Source: Aureimonas sp. AU12 (lineage in GTDB: Bacteria > Pseudomonadota > Alphaproteobacteria > Rhizobiales > Rhizobiaceae). Taken from it: a DNA stretch of 64,000 bases. Location: the NCBI RefSeq assembly GCF_001463705.1, contig NZ_BBWH01000010.1, positions 1-64,000 on the forward strand. The letters are read 5' to 3'. This document shows positions 36,531-45,125 of this stretch, in pieces. The notes below the pieces were generated by a model, which had not been told where the DNA came from, made no database searches, and worked only from the letters and a program-made list of their open reading frames with translations. Both the position numbers and the translations under genes were made by a program. How positions within the stretch are numbered: position 1 is the first letter of the stretch; each line of letters begins with the position of its first letter.

Positions 36531-37436
36531 TCAGTCGGCCCATTTCGGGTCGCCGGTGAAGGCAATGGTCAGCCAGCGGTCGCGACCCGCGCCGCCGATC
36601 GCCTCACCCACCTCTTCGCGAATGGCGTCGAGGACGCCGACCGAACCGATCGCGAACCCGGCCGGCACGATGAAATGCACCTCGACAAGCTTCGAGCGCC
36701 CGGCCTTGGCGACATAGGTACGGGCATCGAGAAAGCCGTGGCGAGCGACCGCGGCTTCGGCCGCAGCGCGCACCTCCAGATCGAGCTTGGCGGGCGCCAC
36801 GAGGAACACGTCCTTCAGCGCCGAGACGACGGTGCGCAGCGGCACCGGAATGAGGCAGAGCGTCAGGACGGCGAGGACGGCGGGATCGACATAGGGCGTC
36901 AGCCAGGCGTAGTCCGTGCCCTCCAGCAGCGAAGCGATGGTGAAGGCGAGGAGCAGCGCGGCGGTGATCGCGCCGGACATGGTCCAGCCCTTGATATCGA
37001 GTGCCAGGAACTGCGAGCCGATCGAGCGGTTGGCGCGGCGGCCATAGATCACCATGCCGATGCAGATGGCGACCACGAGGACGGCGTAGCCGATGGCCCA
37101 GTCGAACACCAGTTCGCGCCCGCCGGCCAGGATCGTGCCGACAGCGTTGATGAAGGCGTAGAACGACAGGAGCGTCAGCAGCGCGCCGTTGAAGGCGAGC
37201 ACAATCGGCTCGAAATGCCAGAAGCCCATCTGGAACCGCCGGCTCGTGTCGCGCGCGATCAGCCGCGTCACGAGGAGCGCCAGTCCCGTCATCGCCGCAT
37301 CGACGGCCGAGAACACCCCGTCGAAGGCGATCGACAGGGATCCCGACAGGATGCCGAAGGCGACGCCGGAGGCGCCGACCACGACGGTCATGGCGATGGA
37401 GCGCTTGAGGACGATGTCTTCGGCATGATCGGTCAT
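36531..37436 (-). CDS. Cation diffusion facilitator family protein, atypical metal site
   Basis: A 301-residue protein with six membrane helices and a cytoplasmic C-terminal domain, as in CDF transporters. The residues that bind metal in YiiP or CzcD are not all present. In helix 2 the segment reads FDGVFSAVD, where canonical transporters have an H or D three bases of the helix before the last Asp, and in helix 5 it reads DIKGWTMSG in place of HxxxD. It thus belongs to a side branch whose substrate is unclear. It converges with phoX and is in the same direction as the transglycosylase gene upstream. Confidence 0.75.
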   Translation of the reverse strand: MTDHAEDIVLKRSIAMTVVVGASGVAFGILSGSLSIAFDGVFSAVDAAMTGLALLVTRLIARDTSRRFQMGFWHFEPIVLAFNGALLTLLSFYAFINAVGTILAGGRELVFDWAIGYAVLVVAICIGMVIYGRRANRSIGSQFLALDIKGWTMSGAITAALLLAFTIASLLEGTDYAWLTPYVDPAVLAVLTLCLIPVPLRTVVSALKDVFLVAPAKLDLEVRAAAEAAVARHGFLDARTYVAKAGRSKLVEVHFIVPAGFAIGSVGVLDAIREEVGEAIGGAGRDRWLTIAFTGDPKWAD

Positions 37437-37481
37437 GCCCGCCGATGTAACGGGGTTCGGCGCCGCGACAAGCTCGGCCCC

Positions 37482-38723
37482 TCAGCGGAAGCGATCGGCC
37501 AGTTCCCGTGTCGGCCAGCAATCGGCGGGGAGCCCGGTTTTCTCCTCGAAGGCGCCGATGGAGCGGCGGGTCTTGAAGCCGGCGAGGCCATCGGTGCCGC
37601 CGACGTCGTAGCCCTGCGCCTGCAGCTTCTCCTGCAGGCGCGAGACGTCGCCGCGCGTCAGCCCCTTCACCGGTTGCCAGCGCCCGGCAAACGGCCCGGC
37701 CCCGGCGATGCGGTCGGCGACATGGCCGATGAACAGGGCGTAGAGGTCTGAATTGTTGTAGGTCTTGATGACGTAGAAGTTCGGCGTGGCGATGAAGCCA
37801 GGGCCGAAGCGTCCTGCCGGCATCAGGAGATGGCCGGTGGCCTTCGTCTCGGACGCCGGGAACGGCTTGCCCGAGACACGGGTGACGCCACCGCGCACGA
37901 AGTCGGCGATCGGTCGGCCCTTGTCCGGCCCTTCCAGCGTGCAGGACACGGCGTCCGGAATGGTCGCCTCGAAGCCCCAGCCGCGCCCCGCGACCCAGCC
38001 CGAGAGCTGGAGGTAATGGGCGATCGAGGCAAGCGTGTCGGGCACCGAGTTCCAGATGTCGCGCTTGCCGTCGCCGTCGCCGTCCACCGCCAGCTCGCGG
38101 AACTTCGAGGGCATGAACTGCGGCTGGCCGAGGGCGCCGGCCCAGGACGACTTCATCTGCGCCACGGTCAGGTCGCCGTCCTCGACGATCTTCAGCGCGG
38201 CCAGCAGCTCGGTGCGGAACATGTCCTTGCGGCGCGAAAGATAGGCCTTGGTGCCCAGAACCTCGAAGGCATCATAGGGGATCTTCGCCGCGCCGTAGCC
38301 GGACTCGCGGCCCCAGATGGCCAGGACGATCGGGCCCGGCACGCCGCTGCGCTGCTCGATGCGCTTGAGCACCGGGCCGTAGGTCTTGAGCAGCGCCCGC
38401 CCCTTGGCCGCAACGCCCGCGACCTTGGCCTCGTCGAAATAGGCCGACGGGCTCTGGAACTCGGCCTGCCGGTTGATCTCCTCGACCTTGGCGGGCTGGC
38501 CGGGCAATTGCAGGTCAGGCAGCTTGAGGTTGGGCTTCACGCGTCCGAGGGCGGCGTCGAAGGTCGCGCGCGACACGCCCTCGGCCTCGGCCTGCGGCCA
38601 GATCTCGCGATCGAGAAAACGCCGGAAGCCGGCGTCGACATCGCTCGTCTGCGCCAGCGCCGGTGTGGCTGCGCCGCTGGCAAGGGCCGTCAGCGCCAGA
38701 AGGGCGATTGCGATCCGTCTCAT
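37482..38723 (-). CDS. Lytic murein transglycosylase, MltB family
   Basis: A 413-residue exported enzyme. It has a signal peptide (ALTALASGAATPALA-QT), an SLT/MltB-type catalytic domain (about 30-330) with Glu in IWGRESGYG and the later GALGQPQFMPS motif, and a C-terminal peptidoglycan-binding domain (about 350-410). It cleaves the glycan strand to form anhydro-muropeptides. The frame opens six codons earlier, but MRRIAIALLAL is a better n-region. It is 45 bases upstream of the CDF gene on the same strand. Confidence 0.9.
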   Translation of the reverse strand: MRRIAIALLALTALASGAATPALAQTSDVDAGFRRFLDREIWPQAEAEGVSRATFDAALGRVKPNLKLPDLQLPGQPAKVEEINRQAEFQSPSAYFDEAKVAGVAAKGRALLKTYGPVLKRIEQRSGVPGPIVLAIWGRESGYGAAKIPYDAFEVLGTKAYLSRRKDMFRTELLAALKIVEDGDLTVAQMKSSWAGALGQPQFMPSKFRELAVDGDGDGKRDIWNSVPDTLASIAHYLQLSGWVAGRGWGFEATIPDAVSCTLEGPDKGRPIADFVRGGVTRVSGKPFPASETKATGHLLMPAGRFGPGFIATPNFYVIKTYNNSDLYALFIGHVADRIAGAGPFAGRWQPVKGLTRGDVSRLQEKLQAQGYDVGGTDGLAGFKTRRSIGAFEEKTGLPADCWPTRELADRFR

Positions 38724-38836
38724 GGTCCAAGTCTCCGGCATGCGGCTGTCCTGCCGGAAGGCTAATGGACCGGACTTGCGCCGGGGTGGCGGCAGTGCCC
38801 ATGATGAGGTCGCACGATGTCGTGAGGATTGGTGGG

Positions 38837-39205
38837 ATGGTGGTTCTCGCGCTCGATCACCTGCAACTGGCGATCCTGCCCGCAGGCGAGGCGGAGGCGC
38901 GACGCTTCTACGGCGAACGTCTCGGCATGGCCGAGATCGCGAAGCCCGAAAGTCTCGTCGGGCGCGGCGGCTGCTGGTTCGCGGTGGGCGACATACAGCT
39001 GCACTGCGGCGTGGAACAGGATTTCCGGCCGGCGCTGAAAGCCCATCCAGCCTTCCTCGTCGACGATCTGGCAGCCCTCGAGGACCGGCTCGCCGCCGCC
39101 GGACACCCGGTCGAGCCCGGCTTGCCGTTGCCGGGATATGACCGGCTCTATACGGCCGATCCGTTCGGAAATCGCATCGAACTCATGCAGCGTCGGCCGG
39201 ACTGA
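38837..39205 (+). CDS. VOC (glyoxalase/bleomycin-resistance) family protein
   Basis: A 122-residue single-domain VOC fold protein. It has the N-terminal LDHLQLAILPAGEAEARRFY and the C-terminal DPFGNRIELMQ strand, both typical. Metal-ligand His at the start (LDHLQL) and Glu at the end (RIELMQ) are present. Function within this family varies and cannot be chosen here. It converges with recR, four bases between the genes. The frame is open upstream through a region antisense to the transglycosylase start. Confidence 0.8.
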   Translation: MVVLALDHLQLAILPAGEAEARRFYGERLGMAEIAKPESLVGRGGCWFAVGDIQLHCGVEQDFRPALKAHPAFLVDDLAALEDRLAAAGHPVEPGLPLPGYDRLYTADPFGNRIELMQRRPD

Positions 39206-39209
39206 GCGG

Positions 39210-39815
39210 TCAGATCTTCGTGCGCGAGCGCATGGCGGCCGAGAGCGTGCCCTCGTCGAGATAGTCGAGTTCGCCGCCGACCGGCACGCCGTGCGCAAGG
39301 CGGGTGATCTTCACATCGAAGCCGTCGAGCTGGTCGATAAGGTAATGGGCTGTGGTCTGGCCCTCGACGGTGGCGTTGACCGCCACGATGATCTCGGCGA
39401 TCCCGCCCTCGGCCACGCGCTCCACGAGACGACGGATGGTGAGGTCGTCCGGCCCGACTCCGTCGAGCGGCGAGAGCACGCCGCCGAGGACGTGATAGGC
39501 CGCGTTCAGCGCCTTGGCCCGCTCGAGCGCCCAGAGGTCGGACACGTCTTCGACCACGATGACGGTGGACCGGTCGCGGCTGGGATCGGTGCAGATCGTG
39601 CAAGGGTCGCGCGTGTCGATGTTGCCGCAGTTCGAGCAGACCTTCACGTGTTCGGCCGCCTCCGACATGGCGTGGCCGAGCGGGCGCAGAAGCTGCTCGC
39701 GCCGCTTGACGAGATGCAGCGCGGCGCGGCGCGCGGAACGCGGTCCAAGGCCCGGAAGCTTGCCGAGAAGCTGGATCAGCCTCTCGATCTCCGGGCCGGC
39801 GATGGTCTTGGCCAT
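39210..39815 (-). CDS. recR: Recombination mediator RecR
   Basis: A 201-residue protein of the RecFOR pathway. It has an N-terminal helix-hairpin-helix ([14 protein letters not shown]), a four-cysteine zinc finger (CSNCGN and CTICTD), and the Toprim domain ([28 protein letters not shown]). Length is standard. It is the last of the dnaX-ybaB-recR group on the minus strand, but a terminator-like hairpin lies between ybaB and recR, so part of its expression may be separate. Confidence 0.97.
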   Translation of the reverse strand: MAKTIAGPEIERLIQLLGKLPGLGPRSARRAALHLVKRREQLLRPLGHAMSEAAEHVKVCSNCGNIDTRDPCTICTDPSRDRSTVIVVEDVSDLWALERAKALNAAYHVLGGVLSPLDGVGPDDLTIRRLVERVAEGGIAEIIVAVNATVEGQTTAHYLIDQLDGFDVKITRLAHGVPVGGELDYLDEGTLSAAMRSRTKI

Positions 39816-39830
39816 GTCGTGTCGATCTGC

Positions 39831-39868
39831 TGATAAAAACGATGCGCCGGCCCTTGGAGAGCCGGCGC
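39831..39868 (-). terminator. Terminator-like hairpin between ybaB and recR
   Basis: On the minus strand an 8-base stem pairs GCGCCGGC with GCCGGCGC around nine bases (39844-39868). After a four-base gap comes TTTTT. It lies downstream of ybaB and just ahead of the recR start, and could reduce read-through into recR. Confidence 0.6.
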
Positions 39869-39899
39869 TGGGGATGAGGGTACGAAGGTCGTCCGGGTG

Positions 39900-40223
39900 C
39901 TAAAAGGGCAGCTTCATGCCGGGGGGAAGCTGCAGGCCGGCGGTCAGCGACTGCGTCTTCTCCTGAACCTCGGCATCCAGCTTGCGCTTGGCATCGGCAT
40001 GGGCGGCGACGATCAGGTCCTCGAGAATATCCTTCTCGTCGGCCTTCATCAGCGAGGCGTCGATCTGCAGGCCGGTGAGTTCGCCCGTGCCCTTCAGCGT
40101 CACGGACACGACGCCGCCGCCGGCTTGTCCCGTGGCGGTCGCCTCGGCGATCTCGGCCTGAAGGCTCTGCATCTTTTCCTGCATGGCCTTCGCCTGCTTC
40201 ATCATGCCCATGATGTCTTTCAT
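39900..40223 (-). CDS. ybaB: YbaB/EbfC family nucleoid-associated protein
   Basis: A 107-residue DNA-binding protein that forms dimers. It has a long N-terminal helix rich in Met, Gln and Lys ([16 protein letters not shown]), followed by the central beta-sheet segment with [15 protein letters not shown]. The length and the position between dnaX and recR are typical. It binds DNA with little sequence preference and may couple to repair. There are 26 bases between dnaX and this start. Confidence 0.95.
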   Translation of the reverse strand: MKDIMGMMKQAKAMQEKMQSLQAEIAEATATGQAGGGVVSVTLKGTGELTGLQIDASLMKADEKDILEDLIVAAHADAKRKLDAEVQEKTQSLTAGLQLPPGMKLPF

Positions 40224-40249
40224 GCTGTCGGGTCCTCGCGTGTTGATCG

Positions 40250-42259
40250 TCAGTCGTCGTCGCTGTCGGCGTCGGGATCGAACAGAACGCCTTCGCCCAT
40301 GTCGTCATCCCCCTCGCCCAAGCCAAGGCCGGACGGGTCGATGTCGTACTGCTCCGGCAGGTCCGCGTCGGAAACCGTCTCGATGGCGACCGGTTCCGGT
40401 GCCTCCGCCTCGGGTTCGCCGCGAAGGCGCACTTCCTTCACCACGGCGCCGGGCATCAGCGCGAGGATCGCGGCAACCTCCGGGTCGGCCTCGGCCTCGG
40501 CAATGAGTTGGGCGCGGCGGGCGGCCTCCGCCTCCTCCAGCGTCGGCCCGGCCTCCCCGCCGACCGTCACCACCCAGCGAAGGCCCGTCCAGTCGTGCAG
40601 ACGCTTGGCGAGGTCACCGGCGAAGGTGACGGGCGCGCCCTCGGTGGGCTGCATCTCCAGCCGGCCGGGCTCGATGCTGGAGAGACGGAGATAGCGGCGG
40701 ATCCACGCCTTCATCTTCGAATCGCGCCGCGCCGCCGCCAGACTTTCGAGGTCGCGCAGCGAGCGTGGCAGGCCGGCGAGTTCGGCGGCGCTCGGAACGG
40801 GCGCGCGGGTCGGCGCCGGCTGCGGCGCGGACTGCTGCATCCGGGCGGCCAGCGAGAGGCCGCCGCCGGTTCCGGCGACGGTGCGAAGCTGCATCGTCGC
40901 GCCGGGATGTGCGGGCGCGCCCGAGCCCCCGCCGCCGCTCACGGCATCGACAGGCGACGGCGCGGCCGGGGACGAAACGCCGCCCGCGCTGCCATGGCCA
41001 TTGTTGCCCGCCATCCCGTTGCCGATGCCGTTGCCGGACGGCGACGAGCCAGATCCGGGAAGCGTCGGCAGCGTGCCGCTGCGCAGCAGCGTCAACAGGT
41101 CGTCCGGCGACGGCATGTCGGCGGCGTGGGCGATTCGGATCAGCGCCATCTCGGCGGCCTGCTTGGGCGAGGCGGCGGCGCGCGCCTCCTCGATCGCTTT
41201 CAGAAGCATCTGCCAGACTTCCGACAGCGTCTTCACCGACAGGCGCTCGGCGAAATCGCGACCGCGCTCCACCTCGTCGGGCGAGAGAGAGGCATCGCCC
41301 GCCGTCTCCGGCACGAAGCGCAGCGAGGTCACGAGATGGGTGAAGTCGGCGAGATCCGTCAGCACCACCACGGGATCGGCGCCGGCCTGATACTGCGCCC
41401 CGAGTTCACGCAGCGCCCCGGCCCCGTCGCCGCGCATCAGAAGCTCGAAGAGATCGACGACGCGCGCCCGGTCGGCCAGACCCAGCATGTCGCGCACGGT
41501 CTGCGTACCGACCGTCCCCGCACCGTGTGCGATCGCCTGATCGGTGAGCGACAGCGCATCGCGCACCGAGCCCTCGGAGGCGCGCGCGATGATGCGCAGC
41601 GCATCGTCCTCGGCTTCGACCGATTCGGCTGCCAGAACCTTGCGCAGGTGCTGGATCATCACCGCGGGATCGACGCGCCGCAGGTCGAAGCGCTGGCAGC
41701 GCGACAGGACGGTGATCGGCACCTTGCGGATCTCGGTGGTCGCGAACACGAACTTCACGTGCTCGGGCGGCTCCTCCAGCGTCTTCAGCAGGCCGTTGAA
41801 GGCTTGCGTCGACAGCATGTGGACCTCGTCGATGATGTAGACCTTGTAGCGGGCCGAGACCGGCCGGTAGCGCACCTGCGCGATGATCTCGCGGATGTCG
41901 TCGATGCCGGTGTGCGAGGCCGCATCCATCTCGACCACATCGACATGGCGTCCTTCCATGATCGCCTGATCGTGGACACCGGGCTCGATCATGTGAATGC
42001 GCGGCTGGTGGATCGCATCCGTCTCGTAGTTCAGCGCCCGCGCCAGGATGCGGGCCGTGGTGGTCTTGCCGACGCCGCGCACGCCGGTCAGCATCCAGGC
42101 CTGCGCGATGCGGCCCGAATCGAAGGCGTTGGTCAGCGTGCGCACCATCGGCTCCTGGCCGATCAGGTCGTCGAAGGAGCGCGGCCGGTACTTTCGCGCC
42201 AGGACCCGGTAGGGCGCGGCGGCGGCAGGCGGGGCGGAGGTCGGCACGTCGTCGGCCAT
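40250..42259 (-). CDS. dnaX: DNA polymerase III subunits gamma/tau
   Basis: A 669-residue clamp-loader ATPase. Walker A is [12 protein letters not shown] (about 59-70), Walker B is IIDEVHML, the SRC sensor is [11 protein letters not shown], and the C-terminal half is a tau-like region ending in a very acidic DSDDD tail. The four zinc-binding cysteines of E. coli DnaX are absent: the region 78-100 reads without any Cys ([14 protein letters not shown]), as in some rhizobial homologues. The start [10 protein letters not shown] at 42259 fits the family; the frame opens further upstream. Confidence 0.95.
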   Translation of the reverse strand: MADDVPTSAPPAAAAPYRVLARKYRPRSFDDLIGQEPMVRTLTNAFDSGRIAQAWMLTGVRGVGKTTTARILARALNYETDAIHQPRIHMIEPGVHDQAIMEGRHVDVVEMDAASHTGIDDIREIIAQVRYRPVSARYKVYIIDEVHMLSTQAFNGLLKTLEEPPEHVKFVFATTEIRKVPITVLSRCQRFDLRRVDPAVMIQHLRKVLAAESVEAEDDALRIIARASEGSVRDALSLTDQAIAHGAGTVGTQTVRDMLGLADRARVVDLFELLMRGDGAGALRELGAQYQAGADPVVVLTDLADFTHLVTSLRFVPETAGDASLSPDEVERGRDFAERLSVKTLSEVWQMLLKAIEEARAAASPKQAAEMALIRIAHAADMPSPDDLLTLLRSGTLPTLPGSGSSPSGNGIGNGMAGNNGHGSAGGVSSPAAPSPVDAVSGGGGSGAPAHPGATMQLRTVAGTGGGLSLAARMQQSAPQPAPTRAPVPSAAELAGLPRSLRDLESLAAARRDSKMKAWIRRYLRLSSIEPGRLEMQPTEGAPVTFAGDLAKRLHDWTGLRWVVTVGGEAGPTLEEAEAARRAQLIAEAEADPEVAAILALMPGAVVKEVRLRGEPEAEAPEPVAIETVSDADLPEQYDIDPSGLGLGEGDDDMGEGVLFDPDADSDDD

Positions 42260-42506
42260 GGCGGGCGGATCGAATCCTCGAACGAAGGCAGGGCCCGGCG
42301 GGGGCCGCATGGGGTTTGCGGCGACCCTAGAGGCTGCGATGGCCGGGGTCCACACAAGCCTGTCGCATGGGCCGAGGGGCCGCGACCGTGAGGGCCGCTC
42401 GACAGGTTTGCACCGGCTGCGCCATGGTGCGGGCGCAATCGATCGTGCATTTCGCCGGCACCGATCGCCAGCCAGCGCGTCCCGACCTCGACCAGAGTGA
42501 CCACCG

Positions 42507-43109
42507 ATGACCCTCAGCCGCTACCAGTCGCTCCGCCGCCTCGCCCTTGCCGTGCTCATCACGCTCGTCTTCGCGGCGTTCCTGCTGGTTCGTTCGGCCT
42601 GGGGCGAAGAGGGGCACGAGGCGATCGAGATCGCCGGCATGGCGCTGATCTCGATCGGCATCGTCGGGCGCATGTGGTGCACGCTCTATATCGGCGGCCA
42701 CAAGTCGAAGGACATCATCGACAGCGGCCCCTATTCGGTGACCCGCAACCCGCTTTATCTGTTCTCGTCGATCGCCGCAGGCGGCGTCGGCGCGCAGACC
42801 GGCAGCCTGATGCTCGGGCTCCTATGCTTCGCCGCCTCGGTCGCGGCCTTCTCGCTGGTGATCCGGCGGGAGGAGCGCCATCTCGGCGGGCTGTTCGGCG
42901 CGGCCTATGAGGCTTACAAGGCGCGTGTGCCGCGCTTCTGGCCCTCGCCCCGCCTGTTCTTGGACAGCGCCAAGCTCGATATCTCGACCAGCCGCCTCTA
43001 CCGCACGCTCGGCGACGGCCTCGTCTTCTTCCTTGCCGTGCCGGCCTTCGAGTTCGTCGAGATGCTGCAGCACGGGCAGATGATGCCGACGGTCCTCAGC
43101 CTCTACTAA
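42507..43109 (+). CDS. Isoprenylcysteine carboxyl methyltransferase-like membrane protein
   Basis: A 200-residue protein with about four membrane helices. The ICMT/PEMT-type signature GPYSVTRNPLYL is present, with a late EERHLGGLFGAAYEAYKARVPRF segment for SAM binding. Bacterial members methylate lipids or small membrane substrates, and the name ICMT is only by fold. It has no clear operon partner. The 250 bases upstream, between it and dnaX, hold both promoters; nothing else is visible there. Confidence 0.75.
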   Translation: MTLSRYQSLRRLALAVLITLVFAAFLLVRSAWGEEGHEAIEIAGMALISIGIVGRMWCTLYIGGHKSKDIIDSGPYSVTRNPLYLFSSIAAGGVGAQTGSLMLGLLCFAASVAAFSLVIRREERHLGGLFGAAYEAYKARVPRFWPSPRLFLDSAKLDISTSRLYRTLGDGLVFFLAVPAFEFVEMLQHGQMMPTVLSLY

Positions 43110-43184
43110 GGCAGCCTCGACGCGAAAAACCGCGGGCGCCGGATGGCGCCGCGGGTGGACTGATTGAGGCTCAAAGAAGAGGGT

Positions 43185-43280
43185 GGGAGGCTGGCACGAT
43201 GACCCGTGCCGGATTCGTTGGGGCTGCTTCCTTCCGGACCTGACCCGATTGGCGAGCGGCTCGTCCACCACCAACCTCCC
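43185..43280 (-). ncRNA. ffs: Signal recognition particle RNA (4.5S type)
   Basis: The plus strand reads CTGCTTCCTTCCGGACCTGAC at about 43228, the complement of the SRP RNA apical core (GTCAGGTCCGGAAGGAAGCAG), so the gene is on the minus strand. The 5' end GGGAGGTTGG (43280 downward) pairs with the 3' end CCAGCCTCCC, giving a 96-base hairpin of the small bacterial type. A well-placed promoter lies just upstream. A T-rich stretch (CTCTTCTTTG) follows the 3' end as a weak terminator. It acts with Ffh to target membrane proteins. Confidence 0.93.
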
Positions 43281-43286
43281 ATCTTC

Positions 43287-43315
43287 CATATCGTGGAGAA
43301 CCGAACCGAATGCAA
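43287..43315 (-). promoter_or_regulatory. Sigma-70-type promoter of the SRP RNA gene
   Basis: On the minus strand TTGCAT (43315-43310) and GATATG (43292-43287) are spaced by exactly 17 bases, and the SRP RNA 5' end lies six bases after the -10. The -35 element overlaps the ATG of the HIT gene on the other strand. Confidence 0.75.
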
Positions 43316-43735
43316 GCCGCCTCGACCACGCCACCGAGCGATGATCTCGATCCGCGCCTCCTCGCCGACACGCGCCCCGTCGCGGACCTCTCTCTCTGCC
43401 GCGTTCTCCTGATGAACGATTCGCGCTGGCCCTGGCTGATCCTCGTGCCGCGCCGCACCGGTGTCGTCGAGCTGTTCGACATGGCATCGGAGGACCGCGC
43501 TGCGCTGACCGAAGAGGCCTCGCGCTGCGCCGAAGCGCTGAAGGCGGCGACTTCCTGTGAAAAGATCAACGTCGCCACCCTCGGAAATTCCGTGCGGCAG
43601 TTCCATCTTCACGTCGTCGCGAGGTCCACCGACGACCCGAACTGGCCGAGGCCGGTCTGGGGCTTCGAGACGGCGACCCCCTACGACGACGACAACGCGG
43701 ACGAGTTCGTCCGCGCCCTGCGCGAAAGCCTCTGA
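43310..43735 (+). CDS. HIT domain protein
   Basis: A 141-residue nucleotide hydrolase or transferase of the histidine triad family. The triad region reads RQFHLHVVARS, with HxH kept; the third His of the canonical HxHxHxx is Val-Val, as in the shorter bacterial branch near NudC. The ATG follows GGAGAA by about nine bases. Its stop overlaps the nudC start by four bases (ATGA), so the two are translationally coupled. The leader mRNA must start within or near the SRP RNA gene region on the opposite strand. Confidence 0.85.
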   Translation: MQAASTTPPSDDLDPRLLADTRPVADLSLCRVLLMNDSRWPWLILVPRRTGVVELFDMASEDRAALTEEASRCAEALKAATSCEKINVATLGNSVRQFHLHVVARSTDDPNWPRPVWGFETATPYDDDNADEFVRALRESL

Positions 43736-44700
43736 TGACCGCACCCGCCCCCGTCCGCCTCGGCTATGCCGGCAACCGCCTGCGCCGTGACGGCGAATTG
43801 CGCACCGACGCCTCGCTCGGTGAGGCGCTCGCCGACCCGGCCGCGCGGGTCCTCGTTCAGGCGAGCGGTCAGTGGCTGTGTCGTGGCACCGCCGATTCGC
43901 CGGAGCCGTTGTTCACGGTCGACGAGGCCCGGGCGCTGGCGGGGGACGGTGGGATCGAGATCCTCCTCGGCCATACCGCCGCAGACGGCGCGCCGCGCCT
44001 TGCTACCACGCTGCCGGCCGAGCGCGCGGGGGCGACGATACAGCCGGACTGGCCGGGGGCGCCACAGCACATCGCCGGGTTCGACGCCTACGACCTGCGC
44101 ACGCTCGGCATGCGCGAGGCGCTGGACCCCGATCTCGAAGGCCAGCTGGCGCAGGCCGCCCATCTCCTCAACTGGCATGCGCAGACGCGCTTCTGCGGGC
44201 GCTGCGGCAGCCCCACCCGCTCGGATGCGGCGGGCTTCCGCCGCCGCTGCACGGCCTGCGATCACCTCGTCTTCCCGCGCACCGACCCCGTGTCGATCAT
44301 GCTCGTGCATGACGGGCACGGGCGCTGCCTCCTCGGCCGGCAACCGCACTTTCCCGTCAACTTCTGGTCGTGCCTCGCCGGCTTCATCGAGGCGGGCGAG
44401 ACGCTGGAGAATGCGGTGCGCCGCGAGACGATGGAGGAAGCCGGCATCCGCGTCGGAGCCGTGCGCTATCACTCCTCGCAGCCCTGGCCTTTTCCGGGCT
44501 CGCTGATGATCGGCTGCGTGGCGCTGGCCGAACCCGGCGAGATCCGCTTCGACTCGGCTGAGCTCGATGACTGCCGCTGGTTCGACCGGGACGAGGTGGC
44601 CTCGATGCTGGATGGCTCACATCCCAGCGGGTTGGCCGTTCCACCTCGCTATGCGATTGCGCATCATCTCATCCGTAGCTTCGTACTGCGCGAAGAATAG
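43735..44700 (+). CDS. nudC: NAD(+) diphosphatase NudC
   Basis: A 321-residue Nudix hydrolase that cleaves NADH or NAD and can remove NAD caps from RNA. A zinc ribbon is present at Cys154, Cys157, Cys172 and Cys175, and the Nudix box begins at Gly216 (GFIEAGETLENAVRRETMEE). The N-terminal 130 residues are the beta-rich domain of NudC. Length is normal. It overlaps the HIT gene by four bases. Confidence 0.95.
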   Translation: MTAPAPVRLGYAGNRLRRDGELRTDASLGEALADPAARVLVQASGQWLCRGTADSPEPLFTVDEARALAGDGGIEILLGHTAADGAPRLATTLPAERAGATIQPDWPGAPQHIAGFDAYDLRTLGMREALDPDLEGQLAQAAHLLNWHAQTRFCGRCGSPTRSDAAGFRRRCTACDHLVFPRTDPVSIMLVHDGHGRCLLGRQPHFPVNFWSCLAGFIEAGETLENAVRRETMEEAGIRVGAVRYHSSQPWPFPGSLMIGCVALAEPGEIRFDSAELDDCRWFDRDEVASMLDGSHPSGLAVPPRYAIAHHLIRSFVLREE

Positions 44701-44709
44701 GCATTCTGG

Positions 44710-44797
44710 GCAGCATCTGCACAAACTGGTTGCCGAAGTGTTACAGCAGTCCTGCCACCGTCATGCGCAGGATGCACAACAGACGTGCAGCATCTGC
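44710..44797. repeat. Two copies of a palindromic 11-mer upstream of the DUF1127 gene
   Basis: GCAGCATCTGC, itself an inverted repeat (GCAG-N3-CTGC), occurs at 44710-44720 and 44787-44797. It might be a pair of operator sites for the small gene that follows. No regulator is known from sequence, so this is an inference. Confidence 0.4.
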
Positions 44798-44865
44798 TCT
44801 CCTGGCGGGCAGGTCAGAGGCGTATATGAGGGTCACAACGAATTCAAAAACCCGGACAGACCGTC

Positions 44866-45012
44866 ATGATCACCTCCTTCACCAAGCGCCTCCAGTCGTT
44901 CCGCTCGCATCGCCGCACCGTGCTCGAGCTCACCCGCATGGACGACCGCATGCTCTCCGACATCGGCGTCGTGCGCGGCGACATCGAGCGTATGGTTCGC
45001 ATCGGCCGCTGA
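44866..45012 (+). CDS. DUF1127 domain small protein
   Basis: A 48-residue basic protein with the DUF1127 pattern: an N-terminal helix (TKRLQSFRSHRRTVLELTR), then MDDRMLSDIGVVRGDIERMV. Small proteins of this kind are abundant in Rhizobiales, and some have RNA-binding and phosphate or carbon roles, but this copy is uncharacterised. It is followed by a strong bidirectional terminator and is preceded by palindromic repeats. The 165-base leader is long for its size. Confidence 0.85.
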   Translation: MITSFTKRLQSFRSHRRTVLELTRMDDRMLSDIGVVRGDIERMVRIGR

Positions 45013-45049
45013 ACCGGACGGCCTCCGGGCCAGCCTGACGACGAAGACG

Positions 45050-45076
45050 AAAAAGCCCCGCCGAGCGGGGCTTTTT
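45050..45076. terminator. Bidirectional rho-independent terminator
   Basis: A 12-base-pair stem (AAAAAGCCCCGC with GCGGGGCTTTTT) around CGA. The A run gives a T run on the other strand, so it can end both the DUF1127 gene and the convergent kdsB-pheA gene. Confidence 0.9.
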
Positions 45077-45125
45077 GTTGTCGGAACGGTGGAAGGACGT
45101 CGGCCGGGTCCACGGCCCGCCGCCG

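Noticed and set aside
34399-36543. 714-codon minus-strand open frame
   Set aside because: It is antisense to phoX over its whole length and has composition typical of a shadow frame.
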